64,000 nt of DNA from CAIKZZ01 sp035524595 (GCA_035524595.1 DATKOP010000020.1:75315-139314); one strand, 5' to 3'. Shown: positions 42,914 to 51,986, numbered from the stretch's first letter. The notes: generated by a model from the sequence alone, not told the origin. Numbers and translations: made by a program.

Positions 42914-43675
42914 CTAGATCCGCAGGCCGCCGTCCACCTGCACGGTGCGGCCGGTGAAGAACTCGTTCTCGACGATGAACACCGCGGTCTGGGCGATCTC
43001 GCGCGGCTCGCCGAGGCGCTTCAGCGGCACGGGACCGGTGACCTTGGCGAGCGTCTCCGGCGTCATGCCGGCGAGGATGTCGGTGGCGCAGAAGCCGGGC
43101 GCGATCGCCCCGACGCGGATGCCGTAGCGCGCGAGCTCCTTCGCCCAGGTGGTCGACATCGCGGCGACGCCCGCCTTGGCGGCCGTGTAGTTGGTCTGGC
43201 CGGCGTTGCCGTCCTTGGAGATCGAGGAGATGTTGACGATCACGCCGCCGCGGCCGCCGCGCACCATGCGCTCGGCGGCCTCGCGGCCGCAGAGGAACAC
43301 GCCGGTCAGGTTGACGCCGATGACCGCGTTCCACTGGTCGAGCGTCATCTTGCCGACCACCGCGCCGTCCTTGACCTTGATCAGGAGCGCGTCCTTGACG
43401 ATGCCGGCGTTGTTGACGAGCACGTCGAGCGCGCCGAAGTCGCGCACGATCGCGTCCATCGTCGCCGTCACCGCGTCCTCGTTCGTGACGTTGCAGGTGT
43501 AGTGGCGCGCCACCACGCCGAGCGCGGCGCAGTGGGCGCGCGTCTCCTCGAGGTCGGCGAGGTTGAGGTCGATGAGCGCGAGGTTGCCGCCGCGGCCGGC
43601 GAACTCGAGCGCCATGGCGCGGCCGAGGCCGCGGCCGCCGCCGGTGACCACGATCGTCTTGCCCTTGATCTGCAT
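42914..43675 (-). CDS. FabG-like short-chain dehydrogenase/reductase
   Basis: NAD(P)-dependent oxidoreductase of 253 residues. It has TIVVTGGGRGLGRAMALEFA (cofactor loop), VNNAGIVKDALLIKVKD, NISSISKDGNAGQTNYTAAKAGVAAM (Ser, Tyr, Lys triad) and VNGG-like end FTGRTVQVDGGLRI, placing it with 3-oxoacyl-ACP or 3-hydroxyacyl-CoA reductases. ATG 43675 with GAGGG about 6 bases upstream is preferred over an in-frame Met four residues earlier. It is followed by the HSD10-like gene 50 bases downstream. Exact substrate unknown. Confidence 0.9.
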   Translation of the reverse strand: MQIKGKTIVVTGGGRGLGRAMALEFAGRGGNLALIDLNLADLEETRAHCAALGVVARHYTCNVTNEDAVTATMDAIVRDFGALDVLVNNAGIVKDALLIKVKDGAVVGKMTLDQWNAVIGVNLTGVFLCGREAAERMVRGGRGGVIVNISSISKDGNAGQTNYTAAKAGVAAMSTTWAKELARYGIRVGAIAPGFCATDILAGMTPETLAKVTGPVPLKRLGEPREIAQTAVFIVENEFFTGRTVQVDGGLRI

Positions 43676-43875
43676 CGTCGCCCTCACCTCTGCCGCCCGC
43701 GGCGGCGTGCTGCCTGGCGATTGCGCCGAGGCTCGAGCAGGGGAGTGTGTCGCACTGCCAAACGAAGGCGCGCAAACCCTCCCGCGCGCAGCATGTTAGC
43801 GCGTCATGCAACGCAAAAAAACAGCCTGATTCCGAGCTAGGTAAAGTGCTGAATGGGCCGTGCGCGCAGGCGCGC

Positions 43876-43894
43876 GGCCCGCCCCGGGCGGGCC
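43876..43894. terminator. G+C hairpin after the thiolase gene
   Basis: GGCCCGCC and GGCGGGCC flank a 3-base loop about 35 bases beyond the thiolase stop. There is no adjacent T-tract on the minus strand, so termination is uncertain. Confidence 0.4.
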
Positions 43895-43928
43895 GGCTGC
43901 CGGCCGCTGCCGGGCCTTCGGCGGGCGC

Positions 43929-45110
43929 TCAGACGAGCTCGACCGCGACCGCCGTGGCCTCGCCGCCGCCGATGCACAGCGACGCGACGCCGCGCCTGCC
44001 GCCGCGCGCCACGAGCGCCGCGATCAGCGTCGACATGATGCGCGCGCCGGTGGCGCCGATCGGGTGGCCGAGCGCGCAGGCGCCGCCGTTGACGTTGACC
44101 TTGGCCGGGTCGAGCTTGAGGTCGTGGATCGCGGCCAGCGTCACGGCCGCGAAGGCCTCGTTGACCTCGAACAGGTCGACGTCGGCGACCTTCCAGCCGG
44201 CCTTCTTCAGCACCTTCTCGATCGCGCCCACCGGCGCGGTCGTGAACCACTCCGGCGCGTGCGCGTGGCTCGCGTAGGCGACGAGCCGCGCCACCGGCTT
44301 CCAGCCCTTGGCCTGCGCGGCCGCGCCGCGCGCGAGCACGAGCGCGCTCGCGCCGTCGGAGATCGAGGAGGAGCTCGCCGCGGTCACCGTGCCGTCCTTC
44401 TTGAACGCGGCCTTGAGCTGCGGGATCTTGGCGATGTCGCAGGTGAACGGCGTCTCGTCCTTGTCGATCGTGGTCTCGCCCTTGCGCCCCTTGATCGTCA
44501 CCGGCGCGATCTCGGCGACGAAGGCGCCGCTCTCGACGGCCCTGAGGCTGCGGCGCACCGACTCGGTCGCGAACGCGTCCTGCTGCTCGCGCGTGAAGCC
44601 GTACTTCTGCGAGGTGGCCTCGGCGAAACAGCCCATCAGCTGGCCGTCGAAGGGGCTCTGCAGGCCGTCGTAGAACATGTGGTCGATGACCTCGCCGTGG
44701 CCCATCCGGTAGCCGCTGCGCGCCTTCGGCAGCAGGTACGGGGCGTTGCTCATCGACTCGAGGCCGCCGGCCACGGCGAGGTCGATGTCGCCGCTCCTGA
44801 GCGCATCCGCCGCCAGCATCACGGCGCGCATCGCCGAGCCGCACATCTTGTTGACGGTGGTCGCGGGCACCGAGTTCGGGATGCCGCCGCCGAGCGCGGC
44901 CTGGCGCGCGGGCGCCTGGCCGAGGCCGGCCGGCAGCACGCAGCCCATGATCACTTCCTGCACCGCCTCGCCCGCGACGCCGGCCGCGGTGAGCGCGCCC
45001 TTGATCGCGGCGGCGCCGAGCTGCGTCGCGCTCGCGGGCGCGAGCGCCCCGAGGAAGGCGCCGATCGGCGTGCGCTTGGCGGACAGGATGAGGACGGTTT
45101 CGGCGCTCAT
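43929..45110 (-). CDS. Acetyl-CoA acetyltransferase (thiolase)
   Basis: Biosynthetic or degradative thiolase of 393 residues condensing or cleaving acetoacetyl-CoA (possibly 2-methylacetoacetyl-CoA). Active-site motifs: VNKMCGSAMRAVML with the nucleophilic Cys (about residue 88), NVNGGACALGHPIGATGARI with the catalytic His, and the second Cys in SLCIGGGEATAVAVEL. Length and motifs match AtoB/PhaA. It could cleave acetoacetyl-CoA made by the acetoacetyl-CoA synthetase, or finish isoleucine breakdown after the HSD10-like enzyme. It diverges from the icmF gene, with a palindrome in its promoter. Confidence 0.94.
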   Translation of the reverse strand: MSAETVLILSAKRTPIGAFLGALAPASATQLGAAAIKGALTAAGVAGEAVQEVIMGCVLPAGLGQAPARQAALGGGIPNSVPATTVNKMCGSAMRAVMLAADALRSGDIDLAVAGGLESMSNAPYLLPKARSGYRMGHGEVIDHMFYDGLQSPFDGQLMGCFAEATSQKYGFTREQQDAFATESVRRSLRAVESGAFVAEIAPVTIKGRKGETTIDKDETPFTCDIAKIPQLKAAFKKDGTVTAASSSSISDGASALVLARGAAAQAKGWKPVARLVAYASHAHAPEWFTTAPVGAIEKVLKKAGWKVADVDLFEVNEAFAAVTLAAIHDLKLDPAKVNVNGGACALGHPIGATGARIMSTLIAALVARGGRRGVASLCIGGGEATAVAVELV

Positions 45111-45170
45111 GGGAACTCCACTCGGTTGGCGGCCGCACGAGTCTACGCCTCCGAGTTTTTGCGGTGCAAC

Positions 45171-45186
45171 GTAGACTTTCGTCTAC
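45171..45186. promoter_or_regulatory. Perfect palindrome GTAGAC-TTTC-GTCTAC with a third half-site
   Basis: The 6-bp arms are perfect. A further GTCTAC at 45141-45146 lies near the thiolase -10. On the minus strand TTGCAC (45170-45165) then TAGACT 18 bases later is a plausible thiolase promoter that these sites flank and overlap. Confidence 0.6.
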
Positions 45187-45313
45187 CGCCGCGGCGCGCG
45201 CGAGACGTCCGCCGCGACCCCTGGGGGGTTACCGTGGAATTCCATAAACTCTCAGTGGTTCAATGTATTACGTGCATACCAGGCGAGTTAAAAAACAGTC
45301 AATCCGGCTTGTT

Positions 45314-45343
45314 TTGAAGCGACGGGCTGTGCGCTGCTAGACT
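45314..45343 (+). promoter_or_regulatory. Predicted extended -10 promoter for icmF
   Basis: TTGAAG, an 18-base spacer, then TAGACT preceded by TGC (extended -10). The same TGCTAGACT element occurs before dsbC at 50812-50820, which supports it as a real signal. Confidence 0.6.
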
Positions 45344-45425
45344 CGCCCGTGCCGCCCGCGCAGGCTTCGCCGCGCGCCCGGCCGCCGGCCCCGGGCGCTG
45401 CCGCCGACCGAAGAGGATTCCGTCG

Positions 45426-48400
45426 ATGAGCACTCCTGTCCCGCGCGCACCGCTGCCCACCGCCGAGGAGCGCGGGCCGCTGCGCTTCGTCACCGCGGCG
45501 TCGCTGTTCGACGGCCACGACGCCGCGATCAACATCATCCGCCGCATCCTGCAGGCGCAGGGCGCCGAGGTCGTGCACCTCGGCCACAACCGCTCGGTCG
45601 CCGAGATCGTGCGGGCCGCGATCCAGGAGGACGCCGACGGCGTCGCGGTCAGCTCCTACCAGGGCGGCCACAACGAGTACTTCCGCTACATGGTCGACAT
45701 GCTGCGCGAGCGCGGCGCCGGCCACATCCGCATCGTGGTCGGCGGCGGCGGGACGATCGCGCCCGACGAGATCGCGATGCTCGAGGGGCACGGCGTCGAG
45801 AAGATCTACACGCCGGACGACGGGCTCAGGCTCGGCCTCGGCGGCATGATCAGCGACGTGCTGGCGCGGGTGCGCGCCTGGCGCCGGCCGGCGTTCGTGC
45901 CGGGCCCGCTCGGCGCCGACGACCACCAGCGCATCGCGCAGGCGATCTCGGTGCTCGAGGCCGACGAGTTGGGCGCCGCCGGGCCGCTGCGCGATCTGGC
46001 GCTCAAGACGCTGAACCGCCCGCCGGTGATCGGCGTCACCGGCACCGGCGGCGCCGGCAAGTCGTCGCTGACCGACGAGCTGCTGAACCGCCTGCTGCGC
46101 TTCTTCCCGGCGCGGCGCATCGCGGTCGTGGCGATGGACCCGACGCGGCGCCGCGGCGGCGGCGCGCTGCTCGGCGACCGGATCCGGATGAACGCGCTCG
46201 AGTCGGAGCGCGTCTTCATGCGCTCGCTCGCGACCCGCCGCCAGCACCTCGCGACCAGCGCCGTGCTCGCCGACACGATCCAGCTGCTGAAGTTCGCCGG
46301 CTTCGACCTGATCGTCGTCGAGACCGCCGGCATCGGCCAGAGCGACACCGAGATCGTCGACCTGGTCGACCTGTCGCTGTACGTGATGACGAGCGAGTAC
46401 GGGGCGGCGAGCCAGCTCGAGAAGATCGACATGCTCGACTTCGCCGACTTCATCGTGCTCAACAAGTTCGAGAAGCGCGGCGCCGAGGACGCGCTCAGGG
46501 ACGTGCGCAAGCAGTGGAAGCGCAACCACCCGGACCAGCTGCGGCTGCCCGACGAGGAGGTGCCGGTCTACCCGACGATCGCCAGCCAGTTCAACGACGC
46601 CGGCGTCAACCGCCTGTTCGCGGCGCTGTGCGCCCGGCTCGACGAGCAGTGGGGCCGGCTACAGCCGTGGCGCCCCGGCACCCTCGAGCCGCTCGGGCTG
46701 CCGCGGCGCGCCGCGCTGATCCCCGGCGAGCGCGTCCGCTACCTCGCCGAGATCGCCGACGGCGGGCGCCGCGCGCGTGCCGCGATCGGCCGCGAGGCGG
46801 AGGCGGCGCGCCGCGCCGAGGGCTACCGCGCGGCGCTCGAGGCGCTCGGCTGCGCGCTCCTGCCGGCGCCCTTCGAACGCTACCCCGAGACGGTGCTCGC
46901 GGGCTCGCCGCCCGAGCTCGCGCGGCTCAGGCGCGCCTACAACGAGGCGCTCGACGCGGTCGGCGAGGAGGGACTCAGGCTGCTGCGCGAGTGGCCGGCG
47001 CGCGCGCAGAGCGCGACCGACGCCGAGTACACCTACGTGGTGCGCGGCCGGGAACTCAAGGGCGAGAACTACAGCCAGTCGCTGTCGCAGCAGCCGATCC
47101 CGAAGCTCGCCGTGCCGCGCTACCTCGGCGCCGGCGACCGGCTGCAGTGGCTGAAGCAGGAGAACCTGCCGGGCGCCTACCCGTACACCGGCGGCGTCTA
47201 CCCCTACCGGCGCGAGGCCGAGGATCCGACGCGGATGTTCGCCGGCGAGGGCCTGCCGGAGCGGACCAACAAGCGCTTCCACTACCTCGCCGCCGGCTCG
47301 ACCGCCAAGCGCCTGTCGACTGCGTTCGACTCGGCGACGCTGTACGGCGAGGACCCGGACGAGCGCCCGGACATCTACGGCCGCATCGGCAACTCGGGCG
47401 TCTCGATCGCGACGCTCGACGACATGAAGCGGCTGTACTGCGGCTTCGACCTGTGCGCGCCGGCGACTTCGGTGTCGATGACCATCAACGGCCCGGCGCC
47501 GATCATCCTCGCGATGTTCATGAACACCGCGATCGACCAGCGCATCGAGCGCGAGCTGCGCGCGGCCGGCCGCTGGGAGGACGCCGCGCGCGCGCTGGAG
47601 GCCTCGTGGCGGGGTGCCGCGCGCCCGGCCTATCGCGGCGAGCTGCCGGCCGGCAGCGACGGCTGCGGGCTCGGCCTGCTCGGCGCCTCCGGCCCCGAGC
47701 TGGTGGCGGCGGGGCTGCTGGCGCCGGCCGACTACGCCCGGCTGCGCGGCGAGGCGCTCGCGCAGGTGCGCGGCACCGTGCAGGCCGACATCCTCAAGGA
47801 GGACCAGGCGCAGAACACCTGCATCTTCTCCACCGAGTTCGCGCTCAGGATGATGGGCGACGTGCAGGCGTACTTCATCGAGCAGGACGTGCGCAACTTC
47901 TACTCGGTGTCGATCTCCGGCTACCACATCGCCGAGGCCGGCGCGAACCCGATCAGCCAGCTGGCGTTCACGCTCGCCAACGGCTTCACGATCGTCGAGT
48001 ACTACCTGGCGCGCGGCATGCGCATCGACGACTTCGCGCCGAACCTGTCGTTCTTCTTCTCGAACGGCATGGACCCGGAGTACGCGGTGATCGGCCGGGT
48101 CGCGCGCCGCATCTGGGCGCGCGCGATGCGCGAGCGCTACGGCGCCGCGGCGCGCAGCCAGATGCTGAAGTACCACGTGCAGACCTCGGGCCGCTCGCTG
48201 CACGCCCGCGAGATCCAGTTCAACGACATCCGCACCACGCTGCAGGCGCTGTATGCGCTGTTTGACAACTGCAACAGCCTGCACACCAACGCCTACGACG
48301 AGGCGCTGACGACGCCCACCGAGGAGAGCGTGCGGCGCGCGGTCGCGATCCAGCTGATCATCAACCGCGAGCTCGGCCTCAACAAGATCCAGAACCCGTG

Positions 48401-48869
48401 GCAGGGCTCGTTCGCGATCGAGCAGCTGACCGACCTGGTCGAGGAGGCGGTGTACCGCGAGTTCGACGCGATCGCCGAGCGCGGCGGCGTGCTCGGCGCG
48501 ATGGAGACGATGTACCAGCGCGGCAAGATCCAGGAGGAGAGCCTCTACTACGAGCACCAGAAGCACGACGGCTCGCTGCCGATCGTCGGCGTCAACACCT
48601 TCCTGCCGGCGCACGGCGCCGAGGAGCCGCACGCGGCCGAGCTGATCCGCTCCACCGACGCCGAGAAGGACTCGCAGGTGGCCGCGGTGCGCGCCTTCCA
48701 GGCGCGCCACGCCGCGCACGCGCCCGCGGCGCTGGCCCGGCTGCAGGCGGTCGCCGCGCGCGGCGACAACGTGTTCGCGGAGCTCATGGAGACCGTGCGG
48801 GTGGCCTCGCTCGGCCAGATCTCGCACGCCCTCTACGAAGTCGGCGGCCAGTACCGCCGCAACATGTAG
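45426..48869 (+). CDS. icmF: Fused B12-dependent acyl-CoA mutase (IcmF)
   Basis: Single-chain adenosylcobalamin mutase of 1147 residues, of the type interconverting isobutyryl- and butyryl-CoA (or isovaleryl-/pivalyl-CoA), with its own G-protein chaperone. Order: B12 domain (SLFDGHDAAINIIRR, with the axial His near residue 31, to about 150); MeaB-like GTPase with Walker A GTGGAGKS at 206-213 and NKFE in place of the usual NKxD; mutase barrel from about 540, with DQAQNTCIF (Gln796) and SGYHIAEAG (His834). The segment YPYTGGVYPYRRE places Tyr592/Tyr594 where the substrate-facing Phe is expected. Convergent with plsC; divergent from a thiolase. Confidence 0.93.
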   Translation: MSTPVPRAPLPTAEERGPLRFVTAASLFDGHDAAINIIRRILQAQGAEVVHLGHNRSVAEIVRAAIQEDADGVAVSSYQGGHNEYFRYMVDMLRERGAGHIRIVVGGGGTIAPDEIAMLEGHGVEKIYTPDDGLRLGLGGMISDVLARVRAWRRPAFVPGPLGADDHQRIAQAISVLEADELGAAGPLRDLALKTLNRPPVIGVTGTGGAGKSSLTDELLNRLLRFFPARRIAVVAMDPTRRRGGGALLGDRIRMNALESERVFMRSLATRRQHLATSAVLADTIQLLKFAGFDLIVVETAGIGQSDTEIVDLVDLSLYVMTSEYGAASQLEKIDMLDFADFIVLNKFEKRGAEDALRDVRKQWKRNHPDQLRLPDEEVPVYPTIASQFNDAGVNRLFAALCARLDEQWGRLQPWRPGTLEPLGLPRRAALIPGERVRYLAEIADGGRRARAAIGREAEAARRAEGYRAALEALGCALLPAPFERYPETVLAGSPPELARLRRAYNEALDAVGEEGLRLLREWPARAQSATDAEYTYVVRGRELKGENYSQSLSQQPIPKLAVPRYLGAGDRLQWLKQENLPGAYPYTGGVYPYRREAEDPTRMFAGEGLPERTNKRFHYLAAGSTAKRLSTAFDSATLYGEDPDERPDIYGRIGNSGVSIATLDDMKRLYCGFDLCAPATSVSMTINGPAPIILAMFMNTAIDQRIERELRAAGRWEDAARALEASWRGAARPAYRGELPAGSDGCGLGLLGASGPELVAAGLLAPADYARLRGEALAQVRGTVQADILKEDQAQNTCIFSTEFALRMMGDVQAYFIEQDVRNFYSVSISGYHIAEAGANPISQLAFTLANGFTIVEYYLARGMRIDDFAPNLSFFFSNGMDPEYAVIGRVARRIWARAMRERYGAAARSQMLKYHVQTSGRSLHAREIQFNDIRTTLQALYALFDNCNSLHTNAYDEALTTPTEESVRRAVAIQLIINRELGLNKIQNPWQGSFAIEQLTDLVEEAVYREFDAIAERGGVLGAMETMYQRGKIQEESLYYEHQKHDGSLPIVGVNTFLPAHGAEEPHAAELIRSTDAEKDSQVAAVRAFQARHAAHAPAALARLQAVAARGDNVFAELMETVRVASLGQISHALYEVGGQYRRNM

Positions 48870-48876
48870 CCGGCCG

Positions 48877-49602
48877 TCAGGCGTCGAGGTCCGGCTCGCC
48901 GAGCTCGGTCAGGATCGCCGCCCGCGCCGCGTCCTTGAGGCGCAGCGCCGCGACCCGCTCGGCGCTCGCCGGCGGCGCCGCGAGCGGCGCGAGGATCTCG
49001 ACCCCGATGGCGCCGCGGCGCGGCAGCCAGGCATTGCAGGGCAGCACCGCGCGCGCGCCGACGATCGCCACCGGCACGACGGGCAGCCCGGCACGCGCCG
49101 CGGCGACGAAGGCGCCGACGTGGAAGCGGTGCATGCCGACGGCCTCGGTGAAGGTGCCCTCCGGGAACGCCGCCAGCGACTCGCCGGCGAGCGCGGTCTT
49201 GAGCACGCGGCGCGCGTCGACGCCGCCCTGGTGGCGGTTGTAGCGGTCGACGAACTCCGAGCCCAGCCGGCGCAGCAGGAGCCCGGCGAGAGGCACCCGC
49301 ACCATCTCCTTCTTGATGATGAAGGCGAAGCGCGCCGGCAGCGCGGCCTGCAGCACGACGCCGTCGATGTAGCTCGAGTGGTTCGCGACGACGACGCAGG
49401 CCTCGCCCGGCAGGCGCTCGAGACCGCCCACGGTGAAGGGCATGCCGGCGAGCGCGAAGAACAGCCGCGCCCCGCGGCGCGCCATGCGGCGGCGCAGCGC
49501 GACCGAGGGCGTCGGCAGGGCGAGCAGCAGCACCACGAGCGCGACGGTCGCGAGCGCGAGCCAGCACCACAGACCGTAGCCGAGGCGCAACAGGCTTCTC
49601 AT
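48877..49602 (-). CDS. plsC: 1-acyl-sn-glycerol-3-phosphate acyltransferase (PlsC family)
   Basis: Inner-membrane acyltransferase of 241 residues, converting lysophosphatidate to phosphatidate. A hydrophobic N-terminal helix (LWCWLALATVALVVLLLAL) precedes the catalytic VVANHSSYIDGV (an NHxxxxD variant of the acyltransferase motif), IIKKEMVRVPLAG and AAFPEGTFTEAV (the glycerol-phosphate motif). A consensus -35 lies upstream. It ends 7 bases from the convergent icmF stop. Other glycerolipid acyltransferases, such as lyso-ornithine types, cannot be excluded. Confidence 0.88.
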   Translation of the reverse strand: MRSLLRLGYGLWCWLALATVALVVLLLALPTPSVALRRRMARRGARLFFALAGMPFTVGGLERLPGEACVVVANHSSYIDGVVLQAALPARFAFIIKKEMVRVPLAGLLLRRLGSEFVDRYNRHQGGVDARRVLKTALAGESLAAFPEGTFTEAVGMHRFHVGAFVAAARAGLPVVPVAIVGARAVLPCNAWLPRRGAIGVEILAPLAAPPASAERVAALRLKDAARAAILTELGEPDLDA

Positions 49603-49635
49603 TCCGATACTTACACCGCTCGGGCGGACCCCGAC

Positions 49636-49664
49636 TTAATGTGAACCATTTCTCTTTATGTCAA
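49636..49664 (-). promoter_or_regulatory. Predicted promoter for plsC
   Basis: On the minus strand, a perfect TTGACA (49664-49659), 17-base spacer and CATTAA (49641-49636). The surrounding 49603-49869 gap between divergent plsC and xerD shows no gene. Confidence 0.5.
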
Positions 49665-49869
49665 CCGGCCATGGCTTTCGTGAGACAGGTCACGTACCGG
49701 GCCGCCGGCCGTGGGGATACTGGTCCGCGACGTCCGCCATGGGGCGCGACGAGGTGGTCAGATTCGTGCCAGAACGCCGCGGATTGTGCCGTTCTAAGGC
49801 TGGGGTTGCCCAGTGCCGCAGCGTCGACGTGATCCTACAGCGCAACAGAGATCGGCGGTTAACCCCAAG

Positions 49870-50799
49870 ATGCATGCCAAGGCCGTGAAGCCGGCGCGCG
49901 AGGCGCCTGCCGAGACCGATCCCGCGATCGGCCGGTTCCTCGACGCCGTGTGGATGGAGCGCGGGCTGTCGCAGAACACGCTCGCCGCCTACCGCGCCGA
50001 TCTGACGGCGCTGACCCGCTGGCTGGAGGCGCGGCGCGTGGTCGTGACGCGCACCAGCCGCAACGACCTGCTCGCCTTCATCGCCTCGCGCGTCGAGGGC
50101 GGTGCCCGGCCGCGCTCGACCGCGCGCCAGCTGTCGAGCTTCCGCCGCTTCTTCCGCTTCCTGGTCCGCGAGGGCGCGGTGGTCGAGGACCCGACGGCGC
50201 AGATCGCGATGCCGAAGATCGGCCGCTCGCTGCCGAAGTCGCTCACCGAGGACGAGGTCGAGGCGCTGCTCGCGGCGCCGACGGTCTCGGACCCGCTCGG
50301 ACACCGCGACCGGACCATGCTCGAGGTGCTGTACGCGACCGGCCTCAGGGTCTCGGAGCTCGTCAGCCTCAAGCACTCGCAGGTCAACACCAACCAGGGC
50401 GTGATCCGCATCGTCGGCAAGGGCAACCGCGAGCGGCTGATCCCGCTCGGCGACGAGGCCGTGCGCTGGCTGGCGGAGTTCGTGCACGGGCCGCGCACCG
50501 AGATCCTGCTCGAGCGCCAGACCGACTACCTGTTCCCGACCCGGCGCGGCGACCGCATGACGCGCCAGGCCTTCTGGCACATCATCAAGCGCTACGCGCG
50601 CAAGGCCGGGGTCGCCAAGGAGCTGTCGCCGCACACGCTCAGGCACGCCTTCGCGACCCACCTGCTGAACCGCGGTGCGGACCTCAGGGTCGTGCAGATG
50701 CTGCTCGGCCACAGCGACCTGTCGACCACCCAGATCTACACGCACGTCGCCCGCGAGCGCATGAAGGAACTGCACTCGGCGCACCACCCGCGCGGCTGA
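49870..50799 (+). CDS. xerD: Tyrosine recombinase XerD
   Basis: Site-specific recombinase resolving chromosome dimers at dif with XerC. The 309-residue protein has the SAM-like N-terminal domain (ERGLSQNTLAAYRADLTALTRWL) and the catalytic domain with all key residues: Arg in YATGLRVSEL, Lys in GKGNRERLIPL, HTLRHAFATHLL, LGHSDLSTTQIYTHV with the nucleophilic Tyr. Length and the dsbC neighbour are typical of gammaproteobacterial xerD. The start is uncertain: ATG 49870 is used, though an in-frame GTG at 49813 would add 19 residues; no ribosome binding site separates them. Confidence 0.92.
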   Translation: MHAKAVKPAREAPAETDPAIGRFLDAVWMERGLSQNTLAAYRADLTALTRWLEARRVVVTRTSRNDLLAFIASRVEGGARPRSTARQLSSFRRFFRFLVREGAVVEDPTAQIAMPKIGRSLPKSLTEDEVEALLAAPTVSDPLGHRDRTMLEVLYATGLRVSELVSLKHSQVNTNQGVIRIVGKGNRERLIPLGDEAVRWLAEFVHGPRTEILLERQTDYLFPTRRGDRMTRQAFWHIIKRYARKAGVAKELSPHTLRHAFATHLLNRGADLRVVQMLLGHSDLSTTQIYTHVARERMKELHSAHHPRG

Positions 50800-50811
50800 G
50801 CGCGGCGCCTT

Positions 50812-50820
50812 TGCTAGACT
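50812..50820 (+). promoter_or_regulatory. Extended -10 element before dsbC
   Basis: TGCTAGACT, an extended -10 of the same form as that before icmF, about 60 bases upstream of the dsbC start. Confidence 0.5.
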
Positions 50821-50878
50821 GCCGGAACTGTCCCCGCCGCCCACGGTCCTAAGCTAGGCGCCGGTTCCGGAGTCCGTC

Positions 50879-51643
50879 ATGCCCACCCGATTCGCCCGTC
50901 GTCGCCTGGCCGCGGCCACGCTCGCCGTCCTCGGTCTCGCCGCGGCCTTGGCCGCGCTCGCGGCCGACCCGAAGCCTGACCCCAAGGCCGACCCGCGCGC
51001 CGCGATCGCCAAGAAGCTCGAAGTGCCGGTCGACGCCGTCCGGCCGAGCGTCGTCGCCGGCCTGTACGAGGTCGCGCACGGCGGCGAGGTGCTGTACGTC
51101 ACCGGCGACGGCCGCTACGCCTTCACCGGCGACCTGTACGAGACCGACAAGGGCAAGAACCTCACCGAGCAGCGCCGCAGCGAGACGCGCCTCGCCGCGC
51201 TCAAGACCGTCGCCGACGAGGAGGCGATCATCTTCTCGCCGAAGACGCCGCGCTACACGGTCACCGTGTTCACCGACGTCGACTGCCAGTACTGCCGCAA
51301 GCTGCACAGCGAGATCGCCGAGTTCAACCGCCTCGGGGTGCGGGTGCGCTACGTGTTCTACCCGCGCTCCGGCCCGGGCACGGACTCGTGGCGCAAGGCC
51401 GAGGTGGTCTGGTGCTCGGCCAACCGCCAGGAGGCGCTGACGCGCGCCAAGCAGGGCGCCGAGGTCACCGGCAAGGTCTGCAAGAACACGCCGGTGGCGC
51501 GTACCTATGCGCTCGGCCAGGAGCTCGGCATCCGCGGCACGCCCGGGATCTTCACCGACCGCGGCGACTACCTGCCGGGCTACTACCCGCCGGCGCAGCT
51601 GGTGGAAAAGCTGAAGGAACTCGAGACCGGCGGCGCCGGCTGA
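50879..51643 (+). CDS. dsbC: Thiol:disulfide interchange protein DsbC
   Basis: Periplasmic disulfide isomerase of 254 residues. Signal peptide (RRLAAATLAVLGLAAALAALA), a dimerisation domain with VVAGLYEVAHGGEVLYVTGDGRYAFTGDLYE, then a thioredoxin fold with the redox pair in VFTDVDCQYCRKLH (about residues 134-147) and cis-Pro in IRGTPGIFTDRG. A second Cys pair (VVWCSAN and GKVCKN) matches the structural disulfide of DsbC. It follows xerD on the same strand but has its own -10-like element. Confidence 0.95.
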   Translation: MPTRFARRRLAAATLAVLGLAAALAALAADPKPDPKADPRAAIAKKLEVPVDAVRPSVVAGLYEVAHGGEVLYVTGDGRYAFTGDLYETDKGKNLTEQRRSETRLAALKTVADEEAIIFSPKTPRYTVTVFTDVDCQYCRKLHSEIAEFNRLGVRVRYVFYPRSGPGTDSWRKAEVVWCSANRQEALTRAKQGAEVTGKVCKNTPVARTYALGQELGIRGTPGIFTDRGDYLPGYYPPAQLVEKLKELETGGAG

Positions 51644-51662
51644 GCCGGCGGCCGGCCGGGCC

Positions 51663-51986
51663 TCAGCGCTCGAGCAGCGACAGCTTGCCGGGGCGGCCCT
51701 TCCACTCGTCGGCGTCGGCCGGCGGCGGCTTCTTCTCGTTGATCACCGGCCAGTTCTTGGCGAGCTCGGCGTTGAGCTTGAGGAACTGTTCCTGCCCCTT
51801 CGGGATCTCCTCTTCCGAGTAGATCGCCTCGACCGGGCACTCCGGCTCGCACAGCGTGCAGTCGATGCACTCGTCGGGATCGATGACCAGGAAGTTCGGG
51901 CCCTCGTGGAAGCAGTCCACCGGGCAGACCTCCACGCAGTCCATGTACTTGCACTTGATGCAGTTCTCGGTGACGACGAACGTCAT
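51663..51986 (-). CDS. fdxA: 7Fe ferredoxin FdxA
   Basis: Electron carrier of 107 residues carrying a [3Fe-4S] and a [4Fe-4S] cluster. MTFVVTENCIKCKYMDCVEVCPVDC and CIDCTLCEPECPVEAIY supply the ligands, and the C-terminal NWPVINEKKPPPADADEW extension is the FdxA type. The gene converges on dsbC with 19 bases between stops. Physiological partners are not evident in the neighbourhood. Confidence 0.96.
   Translation of the reverse strand: MTFVVTENCIKCKYMDCVEVCPVDCFHEGPNFLVIDPDECIDCTLCEPECPVEAIYSEEEIPKGQEQFLKLNAELAKNWPVINEKKPPPADADEWKGRPGKLSLLER

Larger units (their letters stand above)
45111..45425. other. Divergent control region between thiolase and icmF
   Basis: These 315 bases hold no gene. 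They are markedly more A+T-rich (about 45235-45320) than their surroundings and contain a GTAGAC palindrome near the thiolase start and a good sigma-70-type pair near icmF. Sequence between 45186 and 45235 is G+C-rich with nothing recognisable. Confidence 0.7.
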
